DNA of 64,000 bases from Monosporascus cannonballus (GCA_004154925.1 QJNS01000038.1:342229-406228), one strand, 5' to 3'. Numbered from the stretch's first letter, positions 24,743-35,836 are shown. The notes: generated by a model from the sequence alone, not told the origin. A program made the numbers and translations.

Positions 24743-27700
24743 CGATTTATGTTATTAAGTTTTGCCAAAATTTTGATATAAATATCAATCCTTTATTTGA
24801 AATAATTTCTATTAATAATTCGTATATGCTAAGAATATTTTTAAAGAAAATGTATATTATTTGTTCAATATTTGTATCCTTATGATATGGTAAAAAATAA
24901 GAAAACTTTGTAAATCGATCGACAATTACGAAAATGTTATCGTAATATATTTCTATAGCTGGATTTTTTGACATAAAGAGTTTAGTAATAAAATCGAATG
25001 TAACTAAATATTATGGTCGTTTTGCAACTGGTAATGGTTGTAATTTTGCGTATGGCTTGTGTCGTCGAGTTTTCGTTTTGACGCAAATATCGTATTGCCG
25101 TATAATTTTCTATACCGTTAATTTTATTCTAAGAAAAAAATATGTCCGTTAAAGCCGTTTTAGGGTGTTGTGAATATTCGAGTATCCGTATAACTGATAT
25201 TTATATATATTTTATACTAAACATTTTTAATATTTTTTTAGAATTTGTATTTTGTTCGTTTTTTGATTTTTTGAAAGACCGTTATCATATTGCTGGATTT
25301 TCTTGTATATATTGAAAAGTATTGCTCGAATTATCGTAATTTATCGTAAACGTAAATGTCTTTTTGTGGTAATATCGAAAATTATATAGCTAATTTTAAC
25401 CAATTTCTTTCGAGGTTTGGTTGCTTGCTTAGGATATTTGCTTTGTTATTTTTTGAATTTTTCCTATGGATAATAACGAAATCGAAATTCGTTGATTTGT
25501 TTGCATAACGAAATTATTGTTTTATAAGTTTTTTGATTGTAATAAATCGGATAAGATTTTAATAATCCGTATAAACCTTAACCTGGTATAAATTTCCTTT
25601 TAGGAAGTACTTGAACTTTCAAAATGCTATAATAATAGCCATAAATTCCTTATTTGGAATATCGTAATTAAATTCGGTTCCTTTTAATTTGTAAAAGAAA
25701 ATGTATTAAAATATAATTTGCCTTAATTATTTTGTTATCCGATTATTACGTTTAATATAATCCGAAACGTTAATTTTTAGCTTAATAAGGCGGTTTGAAT
25801 TATATATAATTAATATTGGCTTACTGGTAATTATATCCTTAATATTTTTAAATGCTTTTTCCGTATCTGGTATTTATTTGAATTTTTTTTTCGTAAAGTT
25901 CGTTAGGGATATAGTTATTTTATTAAAGTTTCGAATAAATTTTCTGTAATAATTGGCGAATCCAAGGAATACCTATACCTTTTTGACTGTGGTTAGCGTT
26001 TGTTATTCTGTAATTACAGCGATTTTCTTAGGGTTTATTCTGATATGTTCTAAGGTAATAATGTATCCCAGATATTTTATTTTTTGTACGTGAAATTAAC
26101 TTTTTTTTGCGTTAATAAATAACTTTTCGTTATTTAAAATTTAAAGAATTTTATGAACGTATATTACATATATTTCTTCCGCTTCCGAAAAAATAAAAAT
26201 ATCGTTAATATAACAAACGACAAAAATATCGAAATATTTTCGTAATATATAATTAATTATTTGTTAAAAGGTTATTGGTACGTTCGTAAATCCTGTTAAT
26301 GTAACCAAATATTTAAATAATCTGTATTTCGTTTTAAAAATTATTTTTTATTTATATCTTTTTTAAATCCTAATAAGGTTATATTTATTTTTAAAATCGA
26401 ATGTTATAAATTATTTGGCTCCGTAAAGTCGGTTGTTTATTTCCGTAATTAAGGGTAATAACATTCGATTTTTAATAGTAATATCGTTTAGTTATCAATA
26501 ATTAACTATAAGTTGTAATTTTCCATTTTTTTTAAGTACGAAAAATATCGGGTAGCCTGTTAGTGATTTCGAAAGTCGAATTTATTTTTTTCTGTAACCG
26601 ATTTTCCAGCTATTTTTTAAAAATGCATAATTTATTTCCGTTAAAGTTGTAAATAAGGTAAAACTTCGTCGAAAATCCTTTTTTACAGATTATCTTATAA
26701 TTTTATTCGCTATATTTTAATAGTTTTATATCGAGCTTTTTCCTAAAAAGTTATTTATATCTATAATATTTTAATGATATATTGGTTAAATCTTTTAATT
26801 TTTTGAATTGCTGTTATTTTAAATCGTTATTTAGTTGCTTTAGTTTTGCTTTAATAATAGTAATAATACGTCGTATTTTCCTTTGATATCTGTTTTTTTT
26901 ATATATATTATCCCTTTAAGTAATAAGATTTCTGTCGCGTTTTTATATCTGTATTTGTCGCTATTATCGATCGAATATGAAGATCTTAATTTTTTTTATA
27001 TATTAATAAGGTATAAGGAGAACTTTATTTGGCTAATCTCGTTATTAATTAAGATTCCGTACTGGCGTATCCATAGTAATTTTAAGATTGTATCGTAATT
27101 TCTTAATGAAACGATATCGAAATTAATTATTTGATATCGTCCTTAGATAAAAATTTCGAAATAATTAATTTCGCGGGTAATTTTTTCGTTGTCGTAAGCG
27201 AATTTCTGATTTTCGGTATTTATCGTTATACAGGGTTTTAACTTATATCTTTGTAATAATCTCAATTTATTAATTATATTTGGTATAATATAATTTCCGC
27301 CTAAAGTTTCGTAATCCACCATTACGATATACCAATACGTTCTGATTCGTATGTCTATAATAATAAAGTTATTAACGGCTTTTATCGTCGTATTTAGAAC
27401 CCTTTTTAAGAATTCCCTTTAATTTCTTTGGGTTTCGTTATTCTGTGGCTTTTTTATAGGTAACTTTTTTTTAATTTTTATTCGAATTTGTTGAATGTTA
27501 TTTATATTTTTTCGTTTAACGTATTAAGCTGTTATATTTGTCGTTAATACCGGTATATTATTCCTTCGAATTGGATTAATTATTTTAAATTTTATTATAA
27601 TCTTTTTCCTTATCGAATAAATTGTTTTTTTATGTTTATAATTATATTTTATTATGTATTATTTTAATTCTCGTTCTAAAGCTTATTTGTAAATTAACGT

Positions 27701-28300
27701 ATTTTTCATGGCCTTTTTTTATAAGGGTTTATAATATAAATTAATTGAAAATAAAGATTTGTAATAGTTTTTTGGTAATGGTTTTTTATTGTATATTAAA
27801 TTAATTCCTTTTCTGTTTAGTAATTATATTATTGGCAATAATAAAAAAGGTTTTCTTGCGGGTATTATTTCTTTTCGGGTGAACCTTTTGCTTTGGCTAG
27901 TTATTAAACGTTTTTTAAAGTTGTAAATCGAAAATGTTAATATTATTATTTATCTTTTTTGTTATTTTCGATACGATTTGGAAAATCGATTCCTTTGTAA
28001 TATATGCGGGTAATCTGTCCGTAAATATATTGTTTTTATTTTTCGTAATCGAGATAGGTTCGTTTTTAACAATATATGGCATATATTTTGCCGTATTGAT
28101 TAGGGATTCCTGGATAGATTTTTTCTGTTTAATCTTAGTATTCGCGTAATTATCCTTATAGTACTTTCTGTTATGCCCGCGACGTCTGTTAAACCAGCTT
28201 TTTGGCTTTTTGTATTCCTCGTTAAATTTCTTATCGTAATAATCCTTGTTGGATTTTTTGCTATAAGGGGCCTGGTACGTACTTAGACCGAATTATATTA
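24743..28300 (-). pseudogene. Element B pol/gag, upstream part
   Basis: Minus-strand relic continuing element B on the far side of C. The frame 24747-24974 is an integrase core fragment: YDNIFVIVDRFTKFSYFLPY, then EIISNKG and FISKFWQNL, matching the family's D-R-T-K and S-D-x-G-x-x-F-x-S-x-F-W pattern with the catalytic Asp lost to Asn. RT box at about 26176-26226: VVCYINDIFIFSEAEE. Zinc-knuckle remnant near 28170-28210. Better preserved than element A. Confidence 0.88.
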
Positions 28301-29448
28301 ATGGGTATGTTTTCGTTTTTCTGATTTTTTCTGGATTATCCCTTAGGTACAGGTTTTTAATTATCCTAATAAGATTTCTTAGGCGCTTTGCATTATGCTG
28401 CCTTATGTCCTATTTTGTTATAATTATAATATTTGGTCTAGCTTTAATCCTTTTTATAAATGGCTCTTAATTCTATAAGTCCTAGTTCTGTGCCGTAAAA
28501 AGTATTGCTATGTTAAAAAGCGTTAGTATTAACTGTATATCGGGGTTTGTTGTTATTTTTTAATGCCTTTAATACGCTATATATATTGTTAATCGTTAAT
28601 TTTAATTGCCATAACGATATAATCCGATAAATATTTAGGTTGATTAAGTTTGAAAAATTCTTTTTGTATTTTTTTAAACCGTTAAAAAATTTAGCTATTA
28701 ATATTTTTTGTTTTTAGTTTAATTTAATAACTAATTAAATTAACGTACTGCCGTACTTAGATATTAATTTTTTTATTGCAATTACTGGATTTGCATTTTG
28801 GTTTTTATTTTTTCGTTTATTATTTTAAAAGCTTTTGTTAATATTTATTCGAATTATTCGTAATTATTATAAATTTGTATTATTTTTGGGTTTCGTTTCT
28901 CGATTAACAGGGTAATATATTTTTTACAACGGGCTTAAATTAAATGGCCGTATTTTCCGTAAATCGTTTAACTATAAATCGATTCGTATAATAAACGTAA
29001 TTAATTAAATAGAAAAATGCCTGAAATATGTTCGGTATTAACTTAGAAATAATTATAATTTGGTCGAAATTTCGTTAAAAAGTTATAACTTAAGAAACTT
29101 AAGAATTTTTCTTAATTCTTTAATAAAATTTAACTAAATACTTTGGCTTATTCGAAAGGGCTTTCCGGTTTCGAAGTTTTTTTTTCCTTAAGTTTTTCGT
29201 AAGCTGCTTAAAAGGATATCGTAAGATTATTATTATCTTTTTTAAGCTGGATAATATATTTGTTTATGGTATCCAGACGTCGAAAAACTTTTTCGCGAAA
29301 AAAACGAGGTCTTTTTTTTCGGATTCCATTTTAATATCCGGATAATTAAGGGCCCGGTAAATGGGTTATTCGGGCTATTTGCTGGTAAACATAATGTCGG
29401 CGATATTACTTAAAGTTTGACGATATTATTAAACAAAAGTTCATAACG

Positions 29449-29835
29449 TATAACGGCTTTAGGGTTTAACCAATTATTAAACCTTAATCGTACGAATTTA
29501 TATTAACAGAAATATCGTAGGAATTTAAATAATAAATATAATAACGTATTATGTTTCGTAATACCAAAAATATTTTAGGTAATAATATTATATTATAGGT
29601 CAAAGTTATTTAAATTATGGAATTAATAAACGTTTATATCTTAATCCGGCTTACTGGCTTACTACCAATAAGTTGGTGATCCGGCTTATTGGCTTACTAC
29701 CAATAAGTTGGTGATCCGGCTCACTGGCTTACCACCAGTAAGTTGGTGATCCGTTACGTGACCTGCCCTACCGCGCACTCGTGGTTGGGTCCTGACAGAC
29801 CGTTTTTGGAGACCGCAGCCCGTTGGGTCATGACA
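29449..29835 (-). repeat. 5' LTR of element B (387 bp)
   Basis: Homologous to element A LTRs at both ends (plus strand TATAACGG start; GTTACGTGACC ... GGGTCATGACA end; minus start TGTCATGACCC). The internal array differs: three 35-bp units at 29645, 29680 and 29715 instead of the 52-bp array. The outer ~100 bp are essentially un-RIPed, marking the isochore edge. Confidence 0.85.
29645..29749 (-). repeat. 3 x 35-bp tandem repeat in element B LTR
   Basis: Each unit reads TCCGGCTTACTGGCTTAC, then TACCAATAAGTTGGTGA with minor changes. Each contains an imperfect dyad (CTTACTGG ... CCAGTAAG). It occupies the same LTR position as the 52-bp array of element A. Confidence 0.9.
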
Positions 29836-29857
29836 ATTAAGTTAGCTTTTTAATAAA

Positions 29858-29928
29858 GCTTCTATGGTTTAAAGATATAATATCAGGTCCTAATACCTGA
29901 AAGTATGGGTTCGAATCCTATTAGAAGT
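29858..29928 (+). tRNA. tRNA-like sequence, probably tRNA-Arg(CCU), possibly defective
   Basis: A 7-bp acceptor (GCTTCTA with TAGAAGT, one G-T pair), a T arm ATGGG-TTCGAAT-CCTAT containing a perfect B-box GGTTCGAATCC, and an anticodon stem TCAGG/CCTGA. The loop between those stems is 8 nt (TCCTAATA) instead of 7, and the D arm is weak and AT-shifted. CCT is the only sensible anticodon. No T4 terminator follows closely. It may be a lightly RIPed tRNA pseudogene. It begins 22 bp outside the end of element B. Confidence 0.5.
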
Positions 29929-30947
29929 TTCGGAGGTACGTCGTAAAAAATGCTCTATAACGTACCTCCCCGACCTTTTATTTTTGTTTCTGCTTACTTT
30001 GAACTGCCACGGTATTTCCTTTTTGGGCAGTTATTCAGTATCATAAGGGCTTCAGCCGTTAGTTCCTAACAGCTAGAGGGGTGAATCAGACCTAGTAAAG
30101 CCAGTCAGCACTAGCGGGAATTACTTCCTGTACCCCTGGTACCTTTTTCTCCCAGCTCCACCTGTATTTACGTGTATAAAAGGAGGGTTACCTACCTTCA
30201 CTTTCTGGCTAGGACCTTCTAGAGGTCAAGGCAACCTTTAATACACTTCTTCGGTTATATGCTTCTGTGTGTGATGTCAGGGTCTCACAGTTATGGCTGC
30301 ACCATACCATCACGCCACCAGGGCAAAAGATCGGTGGAATGATCGCAATTGTGGCAATCATCCTGGTGCTTACAGCTGCATATATACTGGAGCTCTTACG
30401 GGTGACGAGGCCGTAACATGGGTGGGTAACAGGTCCCTGGGTAACACGGTATTACCTACGTAATAACCATTTATAAATAATCGTAAGGAGTAGATCTTTT
30501 AAACATGGTCAATTAATACATAATTCATAACAGATATCTATCTTTATTCAACAGCTTTCAATATACATTAAATTTTGTTATAAGTAACTATTGCTAATAA
30601 TACTTAGTTGCTTATAGATAGTAAATTGCTTAAACAGTGAACGTCATCCATAGTTAATGTGAGATTGAAGACACTGATAGTGTCCTGCCATAGTGTGGGG
30701 CCTCGCATTTTTCGGCACTTCAGGATCTAACAGTTAACCACCCACGCAGTAGGTGGCGGCGGACGGGTAACCACGGGTGAGTAATGTCAAACCCTAAGGA
30801 AGTCCATATCCCCTGTTCAAACGTCTGCCCTGGCAGAAAACATGAGACATACCAACAGCTAACAGCGGAGAAGGTCTGTTTCCCCTCAAGGGAAAGAACA
30901 AAGTGAGGAATTGTCAACTAAACATGCGGCTGGTCTGAGGGCAAGAT
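29929..30947. other. Intergenic, GC-normal, no gene found
   Basis: The first GC-normal kilobase beside the isochore. It contains a TATA-like GTATAAAAGGAGGG near 30173 and the perfect hairpin GACACTGATAGTGTC near 30669, but no open frame I can support. Part of it (about 30000-30420) could be a decayed LTR, which I could not pair with another copy. Confidence 0.5.
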
Positions 30948-31708
30948 TTATAGCCCTACAGCTTGAACCACGAAATCCGCTGCCACATTCGCATCCGAAC
31001 TGTACGTTAGATGGGCCGGAGTGGTGATAAAGGTGCCTGAGCAGACACCGTCACCGACGTTGCAGAAGACCTTCTGGTTCTGGACTCCGGGGAGCTTTTG
31101 ACGTTGGACTAATGCTACGGTCAGCAAGAAGGCTCCATCGGATGTAACAAAGAATGAGCTTACATGGATCCCCGAAGGTCACCGAGGCCGTGACCTGGCT
31201 GGTGACATCGCCCAGCAGTTTTGCGGCATTATGCACAAGCATGGCGCCCTGCGAGTATCCGGACATGACGACGGCCGCATCGGGGCACTGGCTAATCGCC
31301 TTCTTGACGAGTTCGGCCCTATTGATCGTTTAGTATACAACCGAAGCTCGAAGCGAATGGGTATGTGGTTTCCCCGACTCACATTTTCGCACTTCCCGCC
31401 CTGTCGCCAATTTGGATGATTCCTCCTATGCTCGCTGCGTAGTCCACTCCTTGGACAACGAGGTCGGGGACCTTCTTCGCCAATGCGTTGAAAAACGGCG
31501 GCCCAGCCACCGAGCCGACGTTGCCGAGTTCGGTTGTGCCCCGGGCGTAGATGACTACCACGCTCCCGCACTTGCCGTCGTTCAGGTCGTTTCTGGTCGA
31601 GCCGCCTATGCCGAGCTGGCGGTTCTCGATGCTGCTGGTGACGCCAGTCGGAAAAGCAAGACTGTTGCCGAAGAGGGCAAGGAGGGGGAGGAGATCGGAG
31701 ACACGCAT
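30948..31708 (-). CDS. Cutinase (secreted serine esterase, cutinase family CE5)
   Basis: Three exons: 31708-31383, 31318-31164, 31108-30948, with introns of 64 and 55 bp (donors GTGAGT and GTAAGC), giving 213 residues. Cutinases are extracellular serine esterases that hydrolyse the plant polyester cutin. An N-terminal signal peptide (VSDLLPLLALFGNSLAF) is followed by KCGSVVVIYARGTTE, the family block with the oxyanion region. The nucleophile Ser131 is in GYSQG, the catalytic Asp180 in VGDGVC and His193 in PAHLTY, so the triad is complete and the family Cys residues are present. Length is normal for the family. It is the first intact gene beyond the RIPed isochore and shows normal codon use, so it appears functional. 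It suggests a plant-associated fungus (inference). Confidence 0.93.
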
Positions 31709-31836
31709 CTTGATGAATTCGGTTGTAGCGAACGTAAGAACTAACGGCTTGAGAGAACGGAAGTGAGAATATAAAGAACTAAACGAACGGTGGCTGGCTG
31801 CCTGATTATGTTCTCTTGTGAGCTCAACGATTGGGG

Positions 31837-32139
31837 TTAGGAGACTTTATAGCCATCGCACGTGGAAGCTACGATATCGGAGTTGTATAAGGCAGTACAG
31901 GTGAAGTCATCATAAATGGCAGCTTGTGATACGTTAACCTGTACAGAATAAGCAAGCAGCTTGTCGCGATTCTCTGCCTGGTTCCATTTCTCCAGTGTGA
32001 TATCGAAAGCGACAGCACAACTCATCCTGGCGCTCGCAAGCCGACATCCAAAAAGGTAATCCAAGCGCGACGGCCGAGACGGGGGATGGTCACGGCTCGA
32101 GTTGTCGAGGCTAAGTGATGACTGCTCAGGTGACGGCAA
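31837..32139 (-). CDS. Possible small ORF or last exon, unknown
   Basis: An open minus-strand frame ending 128 bp upstream of the cutinase start. Its last ~60 residues (SCAVAFDITLEKWNQAENRD to DGYKVS) have balanced composition and three Cys, like the C-terminal exon of a small secreted protein. A possible acceptor CCAG lies just before SCAVAF at about 32025. No convincing upstream exon or signal peptide was found. It may be non-coding. Confidence 0.2.
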   Translation of the reverse strand: MPSPEQSSLSLDNSSRDHPPSRPSRLDYLFGCRLASARMSCAVAFDITLEKWNQAENRDKLLAYSVQVNVSQAAIYDDFTCTALYNSDIVASTCDGYKVS

Positions 32140-34886
32140 TCAACCCATTCCGCTGTGCCTTCGGCGCCCGCGCTTGCGAATTACCCTTGGTTTCCCCAGG
32201 GCCCCAAGGACTCCCGCCCCTATACCAGTGGGGGACATTCGTAAGTTTGGGCTACCAGCGAGGGCTAACGCCGGTATGTCAACAAAGTTCCAGAAGAAGC
32301 TCCACTTCATACGCAGGACGGCGTTAGAGCATTGGCGGGTACCACTGTAGTGGGGGTCTATCCGTTCTCGGAAATTAATTGGCTTATAGTGGGTGGCCAA
32401 GATCAAGATGCGATTGGCTTTCGCTGGACTAGAGGCGGCAGTGATTAAAGTAACCCTTGCCATCATTATAATGAGGATCCTGTAATTTATCCTGATCTAT
32501 TTCCGATGAAGTATGTATCCTCTTACCTAACCATCAGCCGAATTCAGCACCCAGCCTGGTAGATAGATACAAAGGCAACATGCCATAATTATCCCACGAA
32601 CTCTGTAGATCCCGAGGTCCATATATGAGCCGCGGGGGCACTATATATGAATATGAAACGGCTAGAGGCAAGGTGGGGGCGTTCTTAGGCACCGCGGGAA
32701 CGGCACCCGGAAAACCCCCAAATGTTTTACATCAAGCTAATGGATCTGTTTATCCAGGATCACGTGGACTCCCTACATGATCCAGGAAACGGAAGTAAAC
32801 AGTCATGATATGAGATGACTGATGTGTTGATCTCTCCTGCCATTGCCGATGAAGCAAAATCCGCTTTACCATGTGTTGGGATATGAGTGGTGGCAAAGTG
32901 AATTTGGTTATAAGGGGGGGGTGCCAGGGCAACGGAGGTATGTAGCCGAGACCTTGCTCCTTCCTACCTAGATGCAACAACAACCAAGACCAAATGAGCC
33001 CGTTTCTTAACACGATGAGTCTAAGTGCAGCCTAATATATCACACCACAGATGGAAGCATCGACTTACAGTGAGTAGTTCCTTGGCAATGCGAAATTGAT
33101 GGATCGCTCGGCGCCATTCTCTCTAATGCTCTTTTCTATTCGAGCGGTATGTCGAGCGAGGCCCTCTACTCCAGCCGAAGGCAAAGTGAGGATCTTAGAT
33201 AACGATCTGGGATGTTTGGCGCTGCGAACTACTGGATATAATTACGAAGATGTCGAGGCGAATAGCCTACGCACAGAGATCGAAGCAAAGCAATCCACCC
33301 CGACGAGGGACCCATATGGAGTGGATTGACGTCCATCCACCCGGGATGGTACGAACGCATGGATGGATTCGGCGATTTGCCGATATGGATGATCCCGGTG
33401 GACTGCTGTTTGTGTTTGAGGGCGAATAATTACCCTAGTATATTGTATGGAAATGTATGCACTTAGGTACCGGGCTAGTGACCCACCAACCCCTGGACCA
33501 GCCCCTTAAACCAGCCACCCGGCCGCTGAAGCCCTAGCCACACAACTGTGTAGGTAACACCACAGTCCGCTTAATGAGGACAAGATGGCAATCGACGATA
33601 GCTTCAATCGAAATTCCCGAATGGATGGCCACCGAAGCTAAAGCCAAATGGATGGATAGAGTTTGGCGGGTGCGTAGCGTATTGCGCAACGGGTGGACGT
33701 CAGTTGAGTTGCTTCGACCCCTACCTACGTTTATCAACAAGATCCGACGAACAGCGACAATCGTTCTTCAACTTGCCAACATGTCTCAGGAATTCGGCAT
33801 GAAAGCAAGTGAAGGGTATTGGAGTCCAAAAGGTGGGCGCTCGAACTGTTGCATAGATCGAGCTTAGCTGAATATGCCGTATTCCCACAAAGGGGGAATG
33901 GTGCTCCAAAACTACGAGGACTAATTCAACCCGCCAATGGATGGGATAGGTAAGTGATGAGCTCCTCGAGCTGAAGGACGAGGCCAATATATCGATTGCA
34001 TAAGCTCAAATGCAAGGAAGTCTTGATGAATCTCTTAGTCCTGAGGCTACGATTCAGAGGCAGGATCCACGCCGCGGTGGGGATATTTACGTATGTTAGA
34101 TAGCCTCGGTGTAACACGATATGTAGGAACTGTTGATTATGCGCCGTTGTTGTGAGCCCTATCTTGAAGCGAGTGAGCATTGAAGGCGAGCACCACTGAT
34201 GTATCAGTTAGATATGAAGCTTGAATAGACTGAAGCTGGCACAACAATCTGCGATTGTCATTATCTTCCTCAGCTGGCCCAGGGCATCTACCGTATTATC
34301 CACGAAATCCGGACACGCTAACGCCCGACCAAAACTTTTTTGTAGCTAAGCGGCGAAGAGCCCTCGGCCTATCCAATAATCGTCTAACTGAATTTAGTTT
34401 ACGGCGAACTGAGGCTAGCTATAATTAGAGTCACGCGCGGTAAATGGTAAAAAGGGCAGGTTGCAGGAGTTTGCGTTAGCCTTGCATTAGCTTTTTCCCG
34501 GATTTTGAACGCTAATACGGTAATGCATTAATAACGTGGGATACTAGTACTTCCTCTCCGCTCCGCAAAGAGAAGTTGCGCCGGACGGCATCTCAAGGGT
34601 TAGTAACATAGCCGGAATGGCCTTCTTCGCGATGGAGCAGGCCGTCACAGGGTGATAATGACTGCATCACCTCGTTTTCGCTGATTGATATACTGAACTT
34701 ACAACCGCGGCCTCTGATTCTCTGTGCCGCCTCTCTAAATCCACCAGGCCTATGTGACGGAGCCTTTTGCCGGGAATGGGGCTACTGTTGGTAGGCTGGG
34801 ATTGCACTTTAGGTCCGATGAGTGTAGCAGCCTTGGGTGGTTATAACGTACGAATATTTTCCGGGTGATATTGTGCCAGCACCGAT
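32140..34886. other. Intergenic, no supported gene
   Basis: Several open frames of 60-110 codons lie on both strands (for example 33574-33867 plus and 33926-34180 minus), but none has recognisable domains, neighbouring splice signals or composition that separates it from chance. Decayed repeat material is likely. Confidence 0.45.
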
Positions 34887-35270
34887 TAGGGTTTGCAATG
34901 GGTACCCAATGGGTACCCAATGGGTACCCACGGACTACCCACCAACTAACCACCCACGGGTACCCGTGGGTATTTTTAAATACGTACTAATCTACGTACT
35001 AATCCGTATTTCCGTTAAAATATTCGCGCATATGAAGTTACGTATTAAAACGAAAAGGTTAATTAATAAAAATTCCTATATCTTATTTAAATCGAGAACG
35101 TTATCGATATTATGGGTAATTCGGCATTTTGAGTACCTATATATGGTTAGTCCGTGAGTAATTTCATTTTACCCACGCATCCTTATTAACCACTTACGTA
35201 AATTTTTACCCACATACGGATACCCGTGGTAGGAAATTTTAGCGTGGGTGGGTGGGTAGTGTAAACCCTA
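34887..35270. mobile_element. hAT-like miniature inverted-repeat element, 384 bp
   Basis: Termini TAGGGTTTGCA at the left and TGTAAACCCTA at the right form inverted repeats. Subterminal regions are packed with GGGTACCC and ACCCAC motifs in both orientations. The core is AT-rich with RIP-like composition and has no transposase. Flanking 8-mers GCACCGAT and GTGTCGAT differ at three sites, all explained by C-to-T or G-to-A change from GCGCCGAT. An 8-bp duplication and a TAGGG end fit the hAT superfamily. Confidence 0.65.
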
Positions 35271-35435
35271 GTGTCGATCATGCCGTTGCTGCGAGTAGCT
35301 GCAAAGATGTAGGCAGTAGCGGCTCTTTTTGTATGGGCTATAGTGCCAACCCAATCATAACAAGCGGTATATGGATCTGGGCCCTCTTTGTGCCATCGAT
35401 AACCTTGACGCCTAAGAGCCAAGGCACTTCAAGCA

Positions 35436-35500
35436 TTACCTCACCGAGATCATGCCCCATTTTGAGGGGTGGCTGCGCCTGCGGAGCAGCCGTGGTTAGG
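35436..35500 (+). repeat. Dispersed coding-like repeat, copy 2
   Basis: Contains CCGAGATCATGCCCCATTTT, then GGTGGCTGCGCCTGCGGAGC, matching the minus strand of 7392-7445. One frame reads LPHRDHAPF-stop-GVAAPA. Confidence 0.6.
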
Positions 35501-35686
35501 ACTTTGCAGTTGCGTGTGGCATCGTATCACAATGCAACTTCCCGAATGAAGCGAAATACGGCATTAGACCACTTACGAATGTATTACTCGAGCGGCTTTC
35601 CTATTCACAGCTTCGTATTCGCGGCTTCCTATTCACGGCTTTATTTGTCCGGATATACAAAACATGAAGTACATTCCCTCTCTTTT

Positions 35687-35836
35687 GCTGTCGACATGGT
35701 TACTTGGATCGCTCAAGGCAAGATCGGGACCAAGAAGCTGGTTGTCATCGGTATGGATAACGCACCAACTGCGTGGGTGAAGATGCGGCATGGTGAGAAA
35801 CTTGGGAAGCTGGTGCTGAAAGTTCATGAGAATTAG
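35687..35836 (+). pseudogene. 3' fragment of a medium-chain dehydrogenase/reductase
   Basis: The last ~50 codons of an open frame read VDMVTWIAQGKIGTKKLVVI, then MDNAPTAWVKMRHGEKLGKL and VLKVHEN-stop. This matches the C-terminal end of zinc-type alcohol dehydrogenase-like (MDR) enzymes: the last helix, then 'a-A-a--M-sG-n-GK-VL-V'. The longer frame upstream (from 35252) does not resemble an MDR domain and no Rossmann fold is nearby, so this is an orphan 3' end, probably left by a transposon insertion or recombination. Confidence 0.6.

Larger units (their letters stand above)
1..29640. repeat. AT-rich, RIP-mutated isochore
   Basis: This stretch is overwhelmingly A+T with dense TpA, little CpA or TpG, and residual CpG in contexts such as TTCG and TACG. 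That is the footprint of repeat-induced point mutation, a Pezizomycotina defence that mutates C to T in duplicated DNA. Aligned copies inside the region (elements A and B) differ almost only by C/T and G/A transitions, and relic protein frames are broken mainly by TAA, TAG or TGA in place of Gln or Trp codons. AT bias fades at about 29.64 kb, within the outer LTR of element B. No intact gene was found inside. Expected to be heterochromatic (inference). Confidence 0.95.
17540..29835 (-). mobile_element. Element B: 3'-truncated chromovirus interrupted by element C
   Basis: A second copy of the element A family, collinear with about 9250-15308 of A, minus strand. The 5' LTR (29449-29835) is present. 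The 3' LTR and the accessory region are absent, with homology ending near 17540. Element C is inserted at 18355-24742 within the integrase. Without C and its duplicated 5 bp, B is about 5.9 kb, matching the corresponding part of A. Domains: chromodomain (~17612-17728), integrase tail (~17880-18350), integrase core (24747-24974), RT (~26176-26226), gag (~28150-29448). Confidence 0.9.

Noticed and set aside
29640..29760. Possible CRISPR-like array
   Set aside because: The 35-bp units are head-to-tail without spacers and lie inside an LTR of a eukaryotic element.
30750..30790. String resembling the 16S rRNA motif GCGGACGGGTGAGTAATG
   Set aside because: Match is interrupted, flanks do not continue as rRNA, and the context is fungal nuclear DNA.
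31179..31766. Several overlapping frames on both strands at the cutinase locus
   Set aside because: All are explained by the spliced cutinase gene on the minus strand.
35252..35836. 194-codon plus-strand frame taken as a whole gene
   Set aside because: It crosses the end of a MITE and a dispersed repeat; only the last ~50 codons resemble a protein family.
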